This document shows, piece after piece, positions 35,001 through 48,274 of a DNA stretch of 64,000 bases (the first letter of the stretch is position 1; each line of letters opens with the position of its first letter). Source of the DNA: Atrina japonica (lineage: Eukaryota > Mollusca > Bivalvia > Pterioida > Pinnidae); contig BROG01000938.1 of NCBI GenBank assembly GCA_030159075.1, positions 1 to 64,000 of the forward strand, in the 5' to 3' direction. The translations under genes and the position numbers were made by a program. The notes under the pieces were generated by a model. The model did not search any database. It had not been told where the DNA came from and saw only the letters and a list, made by a program, of their open reading frames with translations.

Positions 35001-38000
35001 AAGAAACAAAACAACAGCAGACAGACAAAGCACACCGAGCACAAAACGGTAGAAGACGCAAAAAAAAGGACAGAGGGAAGGACGCAAAAAAAAAAAAAAG
35101 AAGAAAGAAAAAAGAAAAAGTCGAGGGGGAAAAGAAAAAAAAAAACAGAAGAGTCAAGCGACATAACGAAAAAGAAAAACAAAAAAGAAGGCAAAACAGA
35201 GAGGGAAGCTAGGCACGGGAGACTGGGGTCACAAACAGCAGAAAAAAGACGAAAGCAGACGACAAGAGAAGAGAAGATGGACAGGTAGAAACGCGAAAAA
35301 AGAACAAAAAAAACAAAAAAGACAAAAAAAAGGGAAGCACAGAAGAAAGAAAAAAAAGTAACAATACACGGAAAGGAAGAAAAAGAAAAAGGTAAAAATT
35401 TGAAGCCCTGCAACAGAATTTGGTAACGTCTCCATATGAGTGAAAGATTCTTGAGTGAGATGTTATATAACAATACAACAAAATGTTGGCCATATGTATA
35501 TTTGCAAAAAGGAATTTCACTATATATCCTTAGTAATTCTGCATTTGTTTGATTTTGTCCTCTGAGTTTGATAAACATCCAAAAAAAAAAGCCCTGACCT
35601 ATTTGAAAAGCCCTGACAAGCCTTCACCCACCTTAAAAGCCTTGACAAGCCCTGACCCAACTAAAAAGTTCTGACAAGCCCTGACCCACTTAAAAGACCT
35701 GACCCACCTCAAAAGCCCCTGTGGGCCTGACAAATGCTGACCTGCTCAAAAGCCCCTGTGGGCCTGACAAATGCTGACCTGCTCAAAAGCCCCTGTGGCA
35801 CCTTCTCTCCCCCCCCTCCCCACCCCCTCCCCTTCCCCCTTCTTTTCCCCTCTTTTCCTCCCTCCCCTCCTCCTTCCTTCTCCCCTCCCTTCTTCTTCCC
35901 CCCCCCTTCTTCCTTCCCCCTCCCCTCCTCTCTCCCCCCTTCCTCCATCCCTCCCCCCCCCTCCTCCCCCCCTCTTTCCTTTCTCTCCTTCCCCCCCCCT
36001 ACCCCCTCTATCTCCCTAAACCTTTCTCCTCCTCCCCCCCCCCACTTCCCCCCCCCTCTCTAACCCCCTCCCCCCACCCCTCCTCCTTCTCCCCCCCCCT
36101 TACATTCTTCTCCCCCCCCCTCCTCCCCCCCCTTCCCCCCCCCCTCCTCTCCCTTCCCCCCCTCTCCCCCCCCCATCCTACCACCCTCCCTCTCACTCCT
36201 CCCACCTCCCCCCCTCTCCTCCTACACCTCCCCTCTTCCCCCCCCCCTCCCCCCTCCCCCCCTCCTCCTCCCCTTCCTCCCCTTCCTTCCCCCCCCCCTC
36301 TCCTCCCTTCTCCCCCCCCCCCTTTTTCCCCCCCCCCTCTCCCCCCCCATCTCCTCCCTCCCTCCTCCCCCCTCCACCCCACCCCTACCCTTCCTCCTCC
36401 CCCCCTCCCCCCCCCCCTCCTTCCTCTCCCTTCTCCCCCCCCCCTTCTCCCCCCCCCTTCTCTCTCCTACCCCCACCCCTCCTTCCCCCCCCCACCTTAC
36501 CCTCTCCTCCTCTTCTCCCCTCTCCCCTACTTCTACTACCTCCTACCTCCTTCCCCTTTTTTCCTCCCCTTACCCCCCCTTCTCCCCCCCCCCCCCACTC
36601 TTCCTCCCTCCTCCCCCCCCCCCTAACCCCCCCCCCCCTCCCCCCCTCCTCCCTCCCTACCTCCTCCTCTCCCCCTCCCCCCTCCCCTCCTCCCCTCCTC
36701 TTTTCCTTCCCCCACCCCTTAGCCCTGACCTACCTAAAAAAAACATTGACCAAATTTTTAAGGCCGTTTTGACAACTTATATGCTTAAATTACCTATAAA
36801 AATTCTGAATTTTGCTTTTTACATAAAAGGATGGAACAAACAATGTGCAGTAATGTATATATACTGATCAAAGATAAAGATTAAAGGCAAACGTGAACAT
36901 AGATATAGTGTCGTTAACCACAGCAGTCTCCATTTTTATCTTAATTAACGATAGCATGCTTGACAACCAACAGAGTGAATAATAACATAATTTAATTGTT
37001 AATTAGTATATACATGTCTGTAATTTACATGATGACATATTAAGTCTAATGACATACATATATGATATACATTGTATAATACATAGTTGCTTTGTAATAC
37101 AAGAGGGGCCAACCTGGCCAAGTGGTTAATGGATCAATTTCATGCTTGGGACCATTAAAAATCTCTCGCCGTTTAGTCGATACAGGCTTTAGACCTAGAG
37201 CCTTTGGAATCAAAGCTGATTTTGTGAGAAAGTTTGTCGGTTTATTTGCGGAAGCTCAGTGTTCTATTCCTAAATCTATTGTAAATGGATTCTCTCAGCC
37301 ACCATTAAAAACTGACCGCCACCATACAACTGAAAAATTGTAGAGTGTGGCATGAAATGCCACTCATATACCGTGAACAAAATAAAACAATAAAACCTGC
37401 TTTAGTGACCACCTGTGTATAAAGACCACCTGGTCTCAAAGATCATTTTTTTTGCTGTCCCCAATAGTAGCATATGTGTACAAATCAACCTCTATATAAA
37501 GACCAACTCCCTATAAAGACCGCTTTTCTTGTGTCCCTATGGAGGTCGTTATATACATCTATACAAGTTTCTTGTACATGCAATACACAAAGCACTTTGT
37601 ACTAACAAATTAACAACCAATCAGAGTATGTACAGCACATATTCATTACTTTCTTGTGTCAGTCAACCGGATTATATGTTTCTCTTCCTTATACCCATGT
37701 TCCTATCTATGTGAAAAGTTTTAATTATACGATAGATTTCCCAGCATTACTTTTCATACATCATCATGTGTAGATAAGGTCAAGGGTCATACTGATTTTC
37801 TGTTTGTCTAGATCTGTTTTTGCGTTATGATGTTTGTCCGTCCACGACATTATGGTTTCTGTAAATAATCTTGACAATCACTTGATACAGTTACCACCTA
37901 ATATATTATATACCTGCTATAGCGGTCACCTCTATATAAGGATTGCCTGAGTCCCTTGACTGCATAGTTCGACTAAACTGAACCTGTGTATAAGGGTCAC

Positions 38001-41000
38001 CTTCACATAAAGGTCAATGTTTTCTTGTCCCTTGGGTGGCCCCTATATACAGGTTTCACTGTACATGTAGTTTAAGCATCTGATATTGTTACTACATGGT
38101 ACAGTTACCATCTGATATAGATACCACCTGATAGAGTTACCAACTGGTATTGTTACATGCACCACCTGATAGAGTTACCACCTGGTACAATGTATAATTA
38201 CCACATGATAGAGTTACCACCTGGTATAGTTACCACCTGAATAGAGTTACCACCTGATATAGATATGATAATAACTAAATAAATATGATTTTAAAAATAA
38301 TAATAAAAATCTTTGATTCTCTGCCTGTTTTTCATTTTCATAATTAATTGATGTTGGCGGTAATAAAAATGTTGAGAAAATTCCTGTTTAAAATTTGGAT
38401 TGGATAAAATTTTTTTCTAATTTTAGTTTTCAAAAATGTAATTGATAAATTCTCAGTAACATTACTGTATATGTTCATGTATGTATTTTGAGTTGGCCAA
38501 GGATTTTTAATTTTGGCCAATGAAAGTTGAAATTGGCCAATGATTTGGCCGATACATTTTCAGACTCGAGGCGAAGGCTGTTACCACCTGATATAGTTAC
38601 CACCTGGTACAAGTTATAATTTCCACTTGATACAGTTACCACCTGATATAGTATAGTTACCACCTGATATAGTTACCACCTGATATAATATTGTTACCAC
38701 CTAATATAGTATAGTTACCATCTGATACAGTTACCACCTGATATAGTATTGTTACCACCTAATATAGTATAGTTACCACCTGATACAGTTACCACCTGAT
38801 AAAGTATTGTTACCACCTAATATAGTATAGTTACCACCTGATACAGTTACCACGTGATATAGTATTGTTACCACCTAATACAGTATGGTTACCACCTGAT
38901 ACAGTTACCACCTGATATAATATTGTTACCACCTAATATACATTTAGTATAGTTACCACCTAATACAGTATGGTTACCACCTGATACAGTTACCACCTGA
39001 TATAATATTGTTACCACCTAATATACATTTAGTATAGTTACCACCTTATACAGTTACCACCTGATATAGTATTGTTACCACCTAATTTAGTATAGTTACG
39101 ACCTGATACAGTTACCACCTGATATAGTATTGTTACCACCTAATACAGTATGGTTACCACCTGATACAGTTACCACCTGATATAATATTGTTACCACCTA
39201 ATATAGTATAGTTACCACCTGATAGTTACCACCTGATATAGTATTGTTACCACCTAATACAGTGTAGTTACCACCTGATACAGTTACCACCTGATATAGT
39301 CTTGTTACCACCTAATATAGTATAGTTACCACCTGATACAGTTATCACCTAATGAAGTATACATGTAGTTACCACCTGATTTAGTTACTACATGTAGTTA
39401 CCACCTGATATAGTTACCACCTGATACAGTTACTATTTGATCATATTTTAATTATAGGAATCATACTTGGTACCATATGCTTGCAGGGCAAATGCTCCAG
39501 ACACCCAGATCCTGCAAACATTCATTGTGGCTACATGTACTTCATTTTTGATACCGGTATATATCATCATCATAAAATCATGGCCGGAATAACTATGCTC
39601 TTTTCTACCCATGGTCTCATGTGACTGAAATCTTTCATACATATTTTATTATTTATGAAGTCTCAGCCAATGCAAGTTGACGGTGCTCGCATTGGTCAAC
39701 AAATCAGATCAAGGCTTTTAAACAATTTCAGAATTCTATTGGATCAACAGACTACATGTATGTGCTAACTTCCGCTGCCAATCACAACTACATGTATTGT
39801 GATTGGATAAATTGGACAACACCTACTCTTTGTAAATATTTATTAGCTACGAGAAATTTTGGTCGCATGTCATGATGAGACCACGGGTAGGAAAGAGCGT
39901 AGCGATTCACGACCATGGTTTTAAGATGATGATTATATATAGATGTAGATAAAGAACATAAAAGACGGGACAGTAAAGAATCAATATGAAAACTAAAGTA
40001 GGGAAAAATCAGGACAGGCACCAGAATCATAAACGATTAACAAATAACATGTTAAAAAAACGTATGTACATGCACGGTACATATTAATAGCCATCCTAGC
40101 TATATATAGTATATAAACAAGTAAGAATAAAAAGTAGATAAAGGTAAATAATAAAGGTACAATGTAGGTAAAAAGTTCAGATAAAACAAGTGATGAGTAA
40201 ATAACGTTGATAACACCTTTGTCATTCATATTTACACGGAGATATCATCTTCACTTAGGAGATAATAGAAACCTGGTGCGACCCATATATATATATATAT
40301 TTTTATAGATATCTGATGGCGCTGGAATGGTCGGATGATTAGAGCTCTGATTATGACTCTCAGTATCTCTATATGTAGCCTTTATTGACCTCATCTTCAT
40401 TATGTGAGAAAATTGTCAAGTTTTCCCGCACAAGGTCAATGGACTTTTCTTATGTACATATACAGAGAAATCTCCTCGTTATGTCAAAATCGGATGAGTC
40501 GAAATTCCGGTTATGTCAAAGTTAAACGGTCGGTCTTGATTCTTTTTTACTTTATTCATACTACTTTTATGTTGAATATCTCAAAGATTTCATCTCAAAA
40601 TTTCTCTTATGTGAAAGTGAATTTCTGATCCGAAGTATCATAATATCAAAGAAAAGCAATTCTTTTCCATCTCAAAATTACCTTTCACAGTTGAAGGTCT
40701 ACTTTTTGTGAGGAAGAGAATGGTAATTACTGTATGTGTACTGATTTTAGTGGTATTCTAATTTTAACGCCTTTCGCGCTCAAGTCATTGCACTAATTCA
40801 AGGGCAGCACTAAAAATTTCTCCATCCTGTCATACTCTATACACGACAAATCTAATGAGAGCCGGCCTGGCACAGTTGGTAGTGCGCTCGACTTTTGATC
40901 GGGAGGTTGTGAGTTCGAGTCCAGCCAGCGGCAGGTTGGTTTCCTGTCCTTTGGATGAGACAGTAAAACTCGAGGTCTCATGTCACAGTTGGAGTTGGCA

Positions 41001-44000
41001 CATTAAAGAACCCTCACTGCTCAAGTGCCGAGCATAGGCCAAAATTTGAAGCCCTTCACCGGCATTTGGTGACGTCTCCATATGAGTGAAATATTCTTGT
41101 TTGGGACGTTAAACAACAATAAACAAACAAACAAATCTAATGAAATTAATTGCACAAATTTAAGATTTCGCTAATAAGTCTATATCCCCTGAGAGCGCTA
41201 AAATATGAGTGCGCTAATTTAAATACACATAAAGTTGCAAAATACAAACAATTTACTCCTACTGAGGCGAAACTGTAATTAATATCTGTTATCTTGAATT
41301 CCAGATATCGCGAACTAATATGGGCAGTCCCGTGAATTTCGAGATGACCAGAGCCGCCCTGGCCGAGTCGGTAGCGTGCTCGACTCTGGATCGTGAGGTC
41401 GTGAGTTCGAGTCCCGCCGGCGACAGGTTGGTTTCCTGTCCTTCGGATGAGACAGTAAAAACTGGAGGTCCCGTGTCATAGTAGGTGTCGGCACATTAAA
41501 GAACCCTCACTACTCAATGGCCGTAAGTGCCGAGCATAGGCCAAAATTTGAAGCTCTTCACCGGCATTTGGTGACGTCTCCATATGAGTGAAATATTCTT
41601 GAGTGGGACGTTAAACAACAAATAAACAAACAAACAATCGAGATGACCAAATTCCACTGTACAGGTTTTAATTGTGGTTTTTACACTTTCACAGTGGCTG
41701 CCATCTATCGGTACACATAACTGAAAAAAAGTTGCGAAAAAGCCACAAATTTTGACCTGTGCCATTTTTTGGCTGGCGCCAGTATAGTGGGGCTTCTGTT
41801 AATGGACCGGTCAAACTGTACCTTCAGTTGCGAGTGGGTTAAAAATGACGAAGCAAAAGATAAGTGGAATATTTGTTCCAATGTCTTGCGTGGTGTATTT
41901 GTAAACATCAAAAACAATCCAGTATGTTTAAGGCTTGAAGCTTTTGTTGTTTGTTACTTTTACAGACATAATGTCCTGTTGAATCAACAGAAATCTCTGA
42001 AAATTTTAAACATTTCTAAAACATGCTGTCATGTTTACACTTTTTGCCACCATGTACAAAGTTGAACAGAGCATCATTTAGAGAATTAACAGATATTTGT
42101 GACACAGGGCCTCTGAAAACTGTGAAACTACTCTGACAAAATAAAGTGAAACAAATTGGGGAAATTTGAGATCATGGTTATTATGTAAATGATGTAGGAA
42201 TGAGTTCGCTATTTCGTTAGTCATGTGATTTATGCTGTGTTAGTTCCTTTACTTCCATTACCCTAGTTTAAATGATAATTTTATCATGAAATTTGGAATT
42301 AATTTGGTGTTGCGTTGTATTAATCATCCTTGTTATATGCCCGTCTCGGATCAATTATTGAAGTACGTGTGACTTAGAATTTTTATTTGTTTTAGTCTAG
42401 CAATTGTGCTGTATTAATGTTAGCCCTCTCGGCAAAATGGAAGTTCTGTATTGATTTCATGTTTGTATAGTGCCAATTGATAATAAAATGATATGTCATT
42501 TATGAGCCATAGGGACAGATGGCAAAAAAAGCCCCCAAAATCACCCCCCAAAAAACCAAACAAAAATGCAAAAAACAATGAACCAAATTTATCCTCCCGA
42601 TACCTGTATATCAAGCATTCTGTAAGAGTATTGTAGATTGATGCATGTCCCCTAAATGTGAAGCATTCTGAGAGCATTGATGAACTTATGCATGTTCCCT
42701 AAATGTGAAGCATTCTGAGAGTATTGATGAACCTATGCATGTTCCCTAAATGTGAAGCATTCTGAGAGTATTGATGAACTTATGCATGTCCCCTAAATGT
42801 GAAGCATTCTGAGAGTATTGATGAACCTATGCATGTCCCCTAAATGTGAAGCATTCTGAGAGTATTGATGAACCTATGCATGTCCCCTAAATGTGAAGCA
42901 TTCTGAGAGTACTGATGGACCTATGCATGTCCCCTAAATGTGAAGCATTCTGAGAGTATTGATGGATCAATGCATGTGTCCCCTAAATGTGAAGCATTCT
43001 TAGAGTATATATACACACACATGTATACAGGGTTCACACAGACCTTGAAAAGTGCTTGAATATAGTTATTCCTTGGAAAGTGCTTAAAAACAAAAAATAC
43101 CTGTGAAAAGTGCTTGTACTAACTGCAATATGCTTGATTTATTTCATCACAGTGCTTGAAATCAACTTCATGCATGTTCATTCATGAATGAAGAAAGACT
43201 TTTGAATAATGAAAAAATTAGCTGGATCATACAGACCTTTCACCTATGTACATCTATAGTATAATACAATCTGAGTAAAGCATTTTGGTGATGCTGTACT
43301 GAGGGATCTCTAGTGTGTAGTGGAATTCTAAGCAGACGTATTTGAGCACTGCCATTGAACTGTCAAATTGTTTCATTTTTTTTTCTTTGTTTTGGCTTGC
43401 AAGGTCTTTATAGCTTAAACATACCCGTTGAAATTGCTTGAAAAACACTATGAAAAGACATGTTCATCGGCTGCATGGACCATGGTATATTTATGAATGA
43501 TATAATTGCGCTTATCTTACATGTACAAATGTACATGTATGTTAGTATTAAGATCGCATAATTTGTTGGGTTCAGTCAACTACCAATGTGTCATTTTTAG
43601 TACGAAGATGATAAACAGACATGTTCATTACGTATAAATGTACTTTTCTGCAATATTAGCTCTTTATTTCTATAATGATACCACCTGAGGTAAATTAATG
43701 TAGAAAGTGAAATGTGGGATGTAAATATACTCGTCACTTTCCTCTAAGGACATACGTGCATATATAGCCTCCGGGACACTGACAAGACCAACCTTTAGCC
43801 ATTCGTGATAGAGCAGGCCAATTGACAATTAATTGGCAGGTACAACGTACTAACGACAGGCTATGCGACTACTTTGTCACATTGTGATTTGTTAAGGTCT
43901 CGGCAGAATTTGTATGTTTATGTTTGGATACTACATGTATATAGTTTTGGAATTGTTTGAATGTGAGGTATATGAAATGAAACATTGTTATGATGCAGAT

Positions 44001-47000
44001 TAAATCATCAATTACCCCTGTAGCCACATTTGGACTCACCCAATTTCAAAGAATAGTAAAATCCACTGTCAGAATTCGGGAGTGTATAATTTAGTATAAA
44101 ACCACTTTATTTTGATATTTAAATACTTGTACATTTTTTTTGTATTTAAATTGGTCAAAAATTTAGTTTTTGGTAACAATGAAACAAATACAGTGACACT
44201 GAAAATAAATTTTGCAAAACTGCCTAAAACATTTTGGGGGTTAAGGCTTTTTTTTAGATGGGTCACAGGGATCATTCCAAGCATTTTTTTTTTTTTATAC
44301 TTTTTGGCCATTTGAATTCAAACTTGGTATCAAAAAGGGCAAACGAAAAGTGTGCTTGTTTTATTAGTATGTTTTTATTCTACTTCTTGTCCCTTACCAG
44401 TGAAATCAGGGGAGACAATACATTGTAGGTTTTGATTTTGTCTTTGAGTTCATATACCTCCATTAGTCTGTCTGGTTAAGGTTTTGGATAAAGTTAAGTT
44501 TCGGGTTAATGCTAATTTTGGATAAATTTTTGTAATTGCTGACTTACATGTACTTATGGAAGGCCAGTGATCTCTTCCAGGGTACATGTTCATTGTAACT
44601 GTCAGTTAGTTCTCTCCTCCACCTTTAAAAACTGCCCACCACCATATATAACTGAAAAATTGTTGAGTGTGGCATAAAAAACTATTCATAATTCAAAATT
44701 CAAAATTGCTGACTAATCATTTATAATGGTTTCACAGGTAGCTAGGTGGATCCGGAGATTAATTGATTAATCAATATACTCTGAATTCTTTTTTCTATTT
44801 TTACAGTACAGTACTGTAAAATCATTTAGTTTCTTGGTGGTGCCAAGTAATAGTAACTGAGGAGATAAGTGAAAAGAAAGCACCGTCCAAAAGTAAACAA
44901 CAAATTTTACCACATTTTATGAACTTGTGCTGTAGAAGAGACATCAACACATGCCACGTAGTTCTTCTATGCCACAATCACAATTGGCACCACTTATCAA
45001 ACAGCCACTACCACAAAACCATCTGGCACCAGCCCTCACCATCAATAACCACTACTGCACAACCGTCTCTACTATCATCACCATCATACAAAATGGTTGT
45101 TATAATACATATTTGTGTACAAATATACTTGTATGTTGTTATAGTACTACAGGTATTTACAATGTATGGTGCAGTTGTTGTATGTCTTTTATTTGTTAGT
45201 TTGCTGGGACGAAAGTCAGGAGAGTTACATGTAATGTCATACCGCCAGTGTCAGTGTCAGCTTCATTGTCATCATCATTGTTGTCGTCCGCATCCGTAGA
45301 CAAAACTTAAACCTCGGGCATATCTTTTAAACTGCAAGGGATGGGGCTTTGGTACATGTATTTCACATATAGATTCCTTATGACCAATGCTTTCATTTGG
45401 TACCTTGACTTTTGACTTTTGACTTAGTGACCTTGACTTTGGGCTTTGGCCTACTTTTCAGAAACTTTAGCCTGAGCTGGAGGAATCAAAATATTTACTG
45501 AAACTTGACCTTAAAACCCGACAGCTGTGGGTCAAATACCTATCTTGAAAATTTACACCAAGATCTGGCAAGTTTGTTTTAGGTCAAGTAATGAAGTATC
45601 ATGTTGTTTCAGTACATGTTCCATGTTGTTTTGGTATAATATTTTTCATGTTGTTTCAGTTCATGTTTCATTTTTTTTTCAGTACATATTTCATGTTATT
45701 TCAGTACATGTTTCATGTTATTTCAAGCACAAGTTTCATGTTATTTTGGTACAAGTTTCATGTTGTTTCAGTACATGTTTCATTTTATTTCAGTACATGT
45801 TTCATGTTATTTCAGTATGTTTCATGTTGTTTCAGTATATGTTTCATGTTGTTTCAGTACATGTTTCATGTTATTTCAGTAGGTTTCATGTTGTTTTGGT
45901 ACAATATGTTCCATGTTATTTCAGTACATGTTTCATGTTATTTCAGTACATGTTCCATGTTATTTCAGTATATGTTTCATGTTATTTCAGTACATGTTTC
46001 ATGTTATTTTGGTACATGTAATGATGTTTCGGTACATGTCTGATAATATTGGCAGTCTATACATGTATATAGGGAGACTATAAATGTCCTGGCTTTAGTT
46101 AATCATTGATACAGCAACTCAACAATATACACACACACATACACTTATGCAAAGTGATGTCATCTGGTACACCACAGGATATATGTGTCTGTCTTAAACT
46201 TTGTAAACAGAATAATATAGTCAGCAAAGTAAGGGTCGTGGCATCACTGATCTCAAAGAACTGTGAGTCAGAGAGTATGTGTTAACAATGTACAATTTGT
46301 TAGATAATGTACATGTTATTCATATGCAGTGAAACTTGTATATAACCCCATAATAGACTGGTCCAATACAATAGAAAAAAACATACCAGTAAGTTACTTG
46401 GTGGTGAAAGGGTTAAATTAGGTGTACCGAAACGTTTATCAGAATATATGATAGATATTATCATTTTGCGTGGCATTATTACATGTAGGTACTAGGTAGC
46501 GAAAATGACTTATCTTTCCAAAGTAATGTGCAAGCCGAGTCCCTAAATAGAGGCAACAAAAGCACATTAAAGTCTAAAACAAAAGTCCAAATTTGTGGCA
46601 CTTCATCTATAGCTGGTGATATCCAAACATGTATAGATTGTTGGGAGGGTGTATATACACTAAAACAATATTGCAGTGCCTGATTTCAAAGTACAGTGAA
46701 ACATCGCCTTAAGATCACCTTGCTTAGGAGAGGAGCTCTCATTTAAGGCCACAGATGTAAAATGTACAATGTACAGTCTTTTGAGAATCATAATAGTAAA
46801 GGGTTGTCATCATTGTTGTCGTCGGCATCCGTAGACAAAACTTAAACCTCGGGCATATCTTTTAAACTGCAAGGGATGGGGCTTTGGTACATGTATTTCA
46901 CATATAGATTCCTTATGACCAATGCTTTCATTTGGTACCTTGACTTTTGACTTAGTGACCTTGACTTTGGGCTTTGGCCTACTTTTCAGAAACTTTAGTC

Positions 47001-48195
47001 TGAGCTGGAGGAATCAAAATATTTACTGAACCTTGACCTTAAAACCTGACAGCTGTGGGTCAAATACCTATCTTGAAAATTTACACCAAGATCTGGCAAG
47101 CTTTTGTTTAACATGTGTACATGTTTTTAGAACACATACTATATATAGTGTATGTTGTTTCAGTACATGTTGTTTATATAAAATGTACAATGTACAGTCT
47201 TTTGAGAATCTTGTCATAATAGTAAAAGGGCATTAGCTGTGTTTACAAAACAAAAACCAAAAAAAAAAAAAACTTATTTCATATTTTTTCTATTTTTACT
47301 ACTTGTATTTCATGTACAATAACAAATTAGAGCTATACACAAGCATAAAAAATCTTACATTCCAATAAATTTTATGAAAATATGATCAGGTCCAGACTGG
47401 TATTCATATACAAATTGTAAGCTTTAAGTTGAGTTAATCGATTGTAAATGAAAAACTGCCAAACCTGGGTTTCTCAATCAATTTTTTTACAAAATATTTA
47501 GGAATTTAAGACTTTTTTATGCCTGTGTATAATATATCTTCTTTTTGTTATTGTACATATTAATCTAAGTACATGTAGTTAAAAAGGAAAAAAAAGAAAT
47601 TTGAAAAAGAAACAAACCCAATGCCCCTTTAAATCAAATGAGCCTAGACCCTCATTTAAGAGACCACTTTGAGTCAGTTAGGTGGTCTGAATTATGAGGT
47701 TGTACTGTACGCTTATAATTTAAGTTTTTCTACATTTCTGTTAATTGTCTCTCAAATTTGCAAGCATACATTTAAAAACTGAATCGAAATAGATACAAAT
47801 TAATATGTCTGTTGGGGTTCCAACCAGAAGCTCCAAGTTTGCACACCTGGAACTTTACAGATTAGCTTAAGTGGAAATTTTGCTACATGTAATACTGTAG
47901 ATCACCACTACCATAATTGTAGGCCGAATTTTCTGCCCAGATTTTAAGCCTTTTTTTTTTTTGGATGGTAAAATCCCCACAAAAAATATTGCTTAAAAGC
48001 GGGACAGAGAGTTCGGCCTGCCATAATTGTAGCGAGGCTGTTGGATTTAATTTGTTCATGTAAGACATATTGCAGTATAAATCAGAGCCTGAAGGACATT
48101 CATGTCATTCCAGTAAAGCTGTACTGTTAACGTTGGTTCCTCCATCCTATCACTTTCTGCTTCATCTCCGACAGTTTATAATATATATTTAGTCT

Positions 48196-48274
<79 letters not shown>

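Noticed and set aside
28712..35578. Many long reading frames on both strands, up to 636 codons, rich in Phe/Ser/Leu (minus) or Lys/Arg/Glu (plus)
   Set aside because: They arise because T is nearly absent from the plus strand, so A, and hence every stop codon, is nearly absent from the minus strand. Overlapping frames in all phases with the same bias, no domains and no codon-use signal argue against genes.
35709..36476. Pro/Ser-rich and Gly/Glu/Arg-rich frames over the C/T block
   Set aside because: The sequence has no G on one strand and no C on the other. The frames are composition effects and not conserved proteins.
38074..39433. CRISPR-like array
   Set aside because: The repeats are contiguous and variable (16-21 bp) without unique spacers, in animal nuclear DNA. 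It is a minisatellite.
40859..40935. Functional tRNA gene
   Set aside because: A and B boxes are present, but the acceptor and anticodon arms do not pair properly and the unit continues into the SINE body with target duplications around it. The same holds for 41351 and 28259.
41769..42065. 98-codon plus-strand frame in amphiphysin-like intron 1
   Set aside because: No family recognised, no splice or promoter context, and a length expected by chance in AT-rich DNA.
45527..46043. Two overlapping frames of 164 and 150 codons ([15 protein letters not shown])
   Set aside because: They are translations of a 22-bp minisatellite that stays open by chance in two frames.
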